Assembly: GCA_045540315.1 (NCBI GenBank)
Contig: JAZQHA010000101.1
Coordinates: forward strand, 1 to 5,801
DNA from: CAG-557 sp045540315
GTDB lineage: Bacteria > Bacillota > Clostridia > Oscillospirales > Acutalibacteraceae
DNA: 5,801 bases
Reading direction: 5' to 3'
The notes beneath the pieces are model-generated. The model worked only from the letters and a program-made list of their open reading frames with translations. It searched no databases and was not told the origin of the DNA. Positions 5,374 to 5,801 of the stretch are shown here, piece after piece; positions within the stretch are counted from its first letter, which is position 1; the number at the start of each line of letters is the position of its first letter. A program made the position numbers and the translations under genes.

Positions 5374-5801
5374 ATGGCAGAATTAAAAATTATGGGTATA
5401 GTGTTTGGCGCAGCGATTCTGTGGTTTATATACACGATTTTTATTAAAGACAAGTTGCTCCAAAGAAAGAGCATTGCAGGAAAAGTTGAAAGTATACTAA
5501 AAAAAGATATGTCTTCCAAGTACGCAAGATGTATCTTCTATATGAACAACGATTATGATAACGGTTATTCCCAAAGTGAATGGTTAAACCTTTTCAAAAA
5601 GAGTGTAGCCGATAAAGAGTGGGATAAGAACTCCCAGGAGTACACTGAGGCTGTTGCTCCCTTTCTTAACGCAATAGTTGTTGCTGATGAAGGGCATTAT
5701 ATTCGTAGAGGTTGTGAGTTTATAGAAAATACACTTACCCCTTTTAGCCCTGCGCACAATGACAGAATCTCTCTCAATTACTTTGTAGAGCCTTACGAGT
5801 A
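5374..5801 (+). CDS. Single-pass membrane protein of unknown function (3' end at or beyond window edge)
   Basis: At least 142 residues are readable from ATG 5374, with ribosome site AAGGAGA about 8 bases upstream. No stop is complete in the window; the last two bases are TA, so the gene may stop exactly at the edge or continue. Residues 4-24 (LKIMGIVFGAAILWFIYTIFI) form one N-terminal membrane anchor, followed by Lys-rich KDKLLQRKS, which suggests a cytoplasmic bulk by the positive-inside rule. The soluble part has a mixed helical, aromatic-rich character (YARCIFYMNNDYDNGYSQSEWLN, ADEGHYIRRGCEFIENTL). I recognise no domain. Codon use is AT-rich (TTA, ATA, AAA), unlike the recombinase. It is controlled by a strong promoter overlaid with Xre operators, so it is probably kept off. 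An element-encoded envelope or exclusion function is possible but unproven. Confidence 0.75.
   Translation, partial: MAELKIMGIVFGAAILWFIYTIFIKDKLLQRKSIAGKVESILKKDMSSKYARCIFYMNNDYDNGYSQSEWLNLFKKSVADKEWDKNSQEYTEAVAPFLNAIVVADEGHYIRRGCEFIENTLTPFSPAHNDRISLNYFVEPYE

Noticed and set aside
1..5801. CRISPR array, tRNA, rRNA or insertion sequence
   Set aside because: No regularly spaced repeats, no cloverleaf or rRNA sequence and no transposase or terminal inverted repeats were seen on reading both strands.

Overview
This window looks like accessory DNA from a Gram-positive gut Clostridium-type bacterium (Firmicutes, Oscillospiraceae/Lachnospiraceae-like). The basis is strong AGGAGG-type ribosome sites, a cell-wall protein ending in an NPKTG sorting signal, a BspA-like leucine-rich-repeat surface architecture, and a large serine recombinase of the kind carried by clostridial integrative elements. 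The genus cannot be named from the sequence alone.

Left third (1-2580, minus strand): a two-gene operon runs leftward. It encodes a zinc-ribbon, three-pass membrane protein (2463-1837) and, 17 bases later, a secreted, wall-anchored LRR surface protein (1819-95). It ends at a hairpin terminator (42-75). A good sigma-A promoter lies at 2556-2528. Two copies of a 17-base dyad sit 53 bp apart, one on the -35 and one just after the expected transcription start.

Centre (2580-5065, plus strand): a 90-aa Xre/Cro-type DNA-binding protein (2606-2878) is divergent from the surface operon and shares its control region, so it is the natural candidate to bind the paired dyads. It is closed by a hairpin terminator. 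After about 200 noncoding bases containing an 8+8 dyad come a small GTG-start protein (3081-3254) and a 577-aa large serine recombinase (3295-5028). Both recombinase-side genes have clear ribosome sites and probably form one transcript, ending at a strong bidirectional terminator (5035-5064).

Right end (5067-5801): base composition drops to visibly AT-rich DNA. A 68-aa Xre repressor (5273-5067, minus) faces a divergent gene for a single-pass membrane protein of unknown function (5374 to the window end). A textbook promoter for the membrane protein (TTGACA-17-TATATT) is overlaid by a degenerate operator and followed by a perfect 27-base palindrome. This is a compact repressor/operator switch.

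The main theme is two unrelated Xre repressor modules, each with paired operators around a divergent promoter and each controlling an envelope protein, on either side of an integrase module. The repressor-operator pairings are inferred from position and symmetry, not demonstrated.
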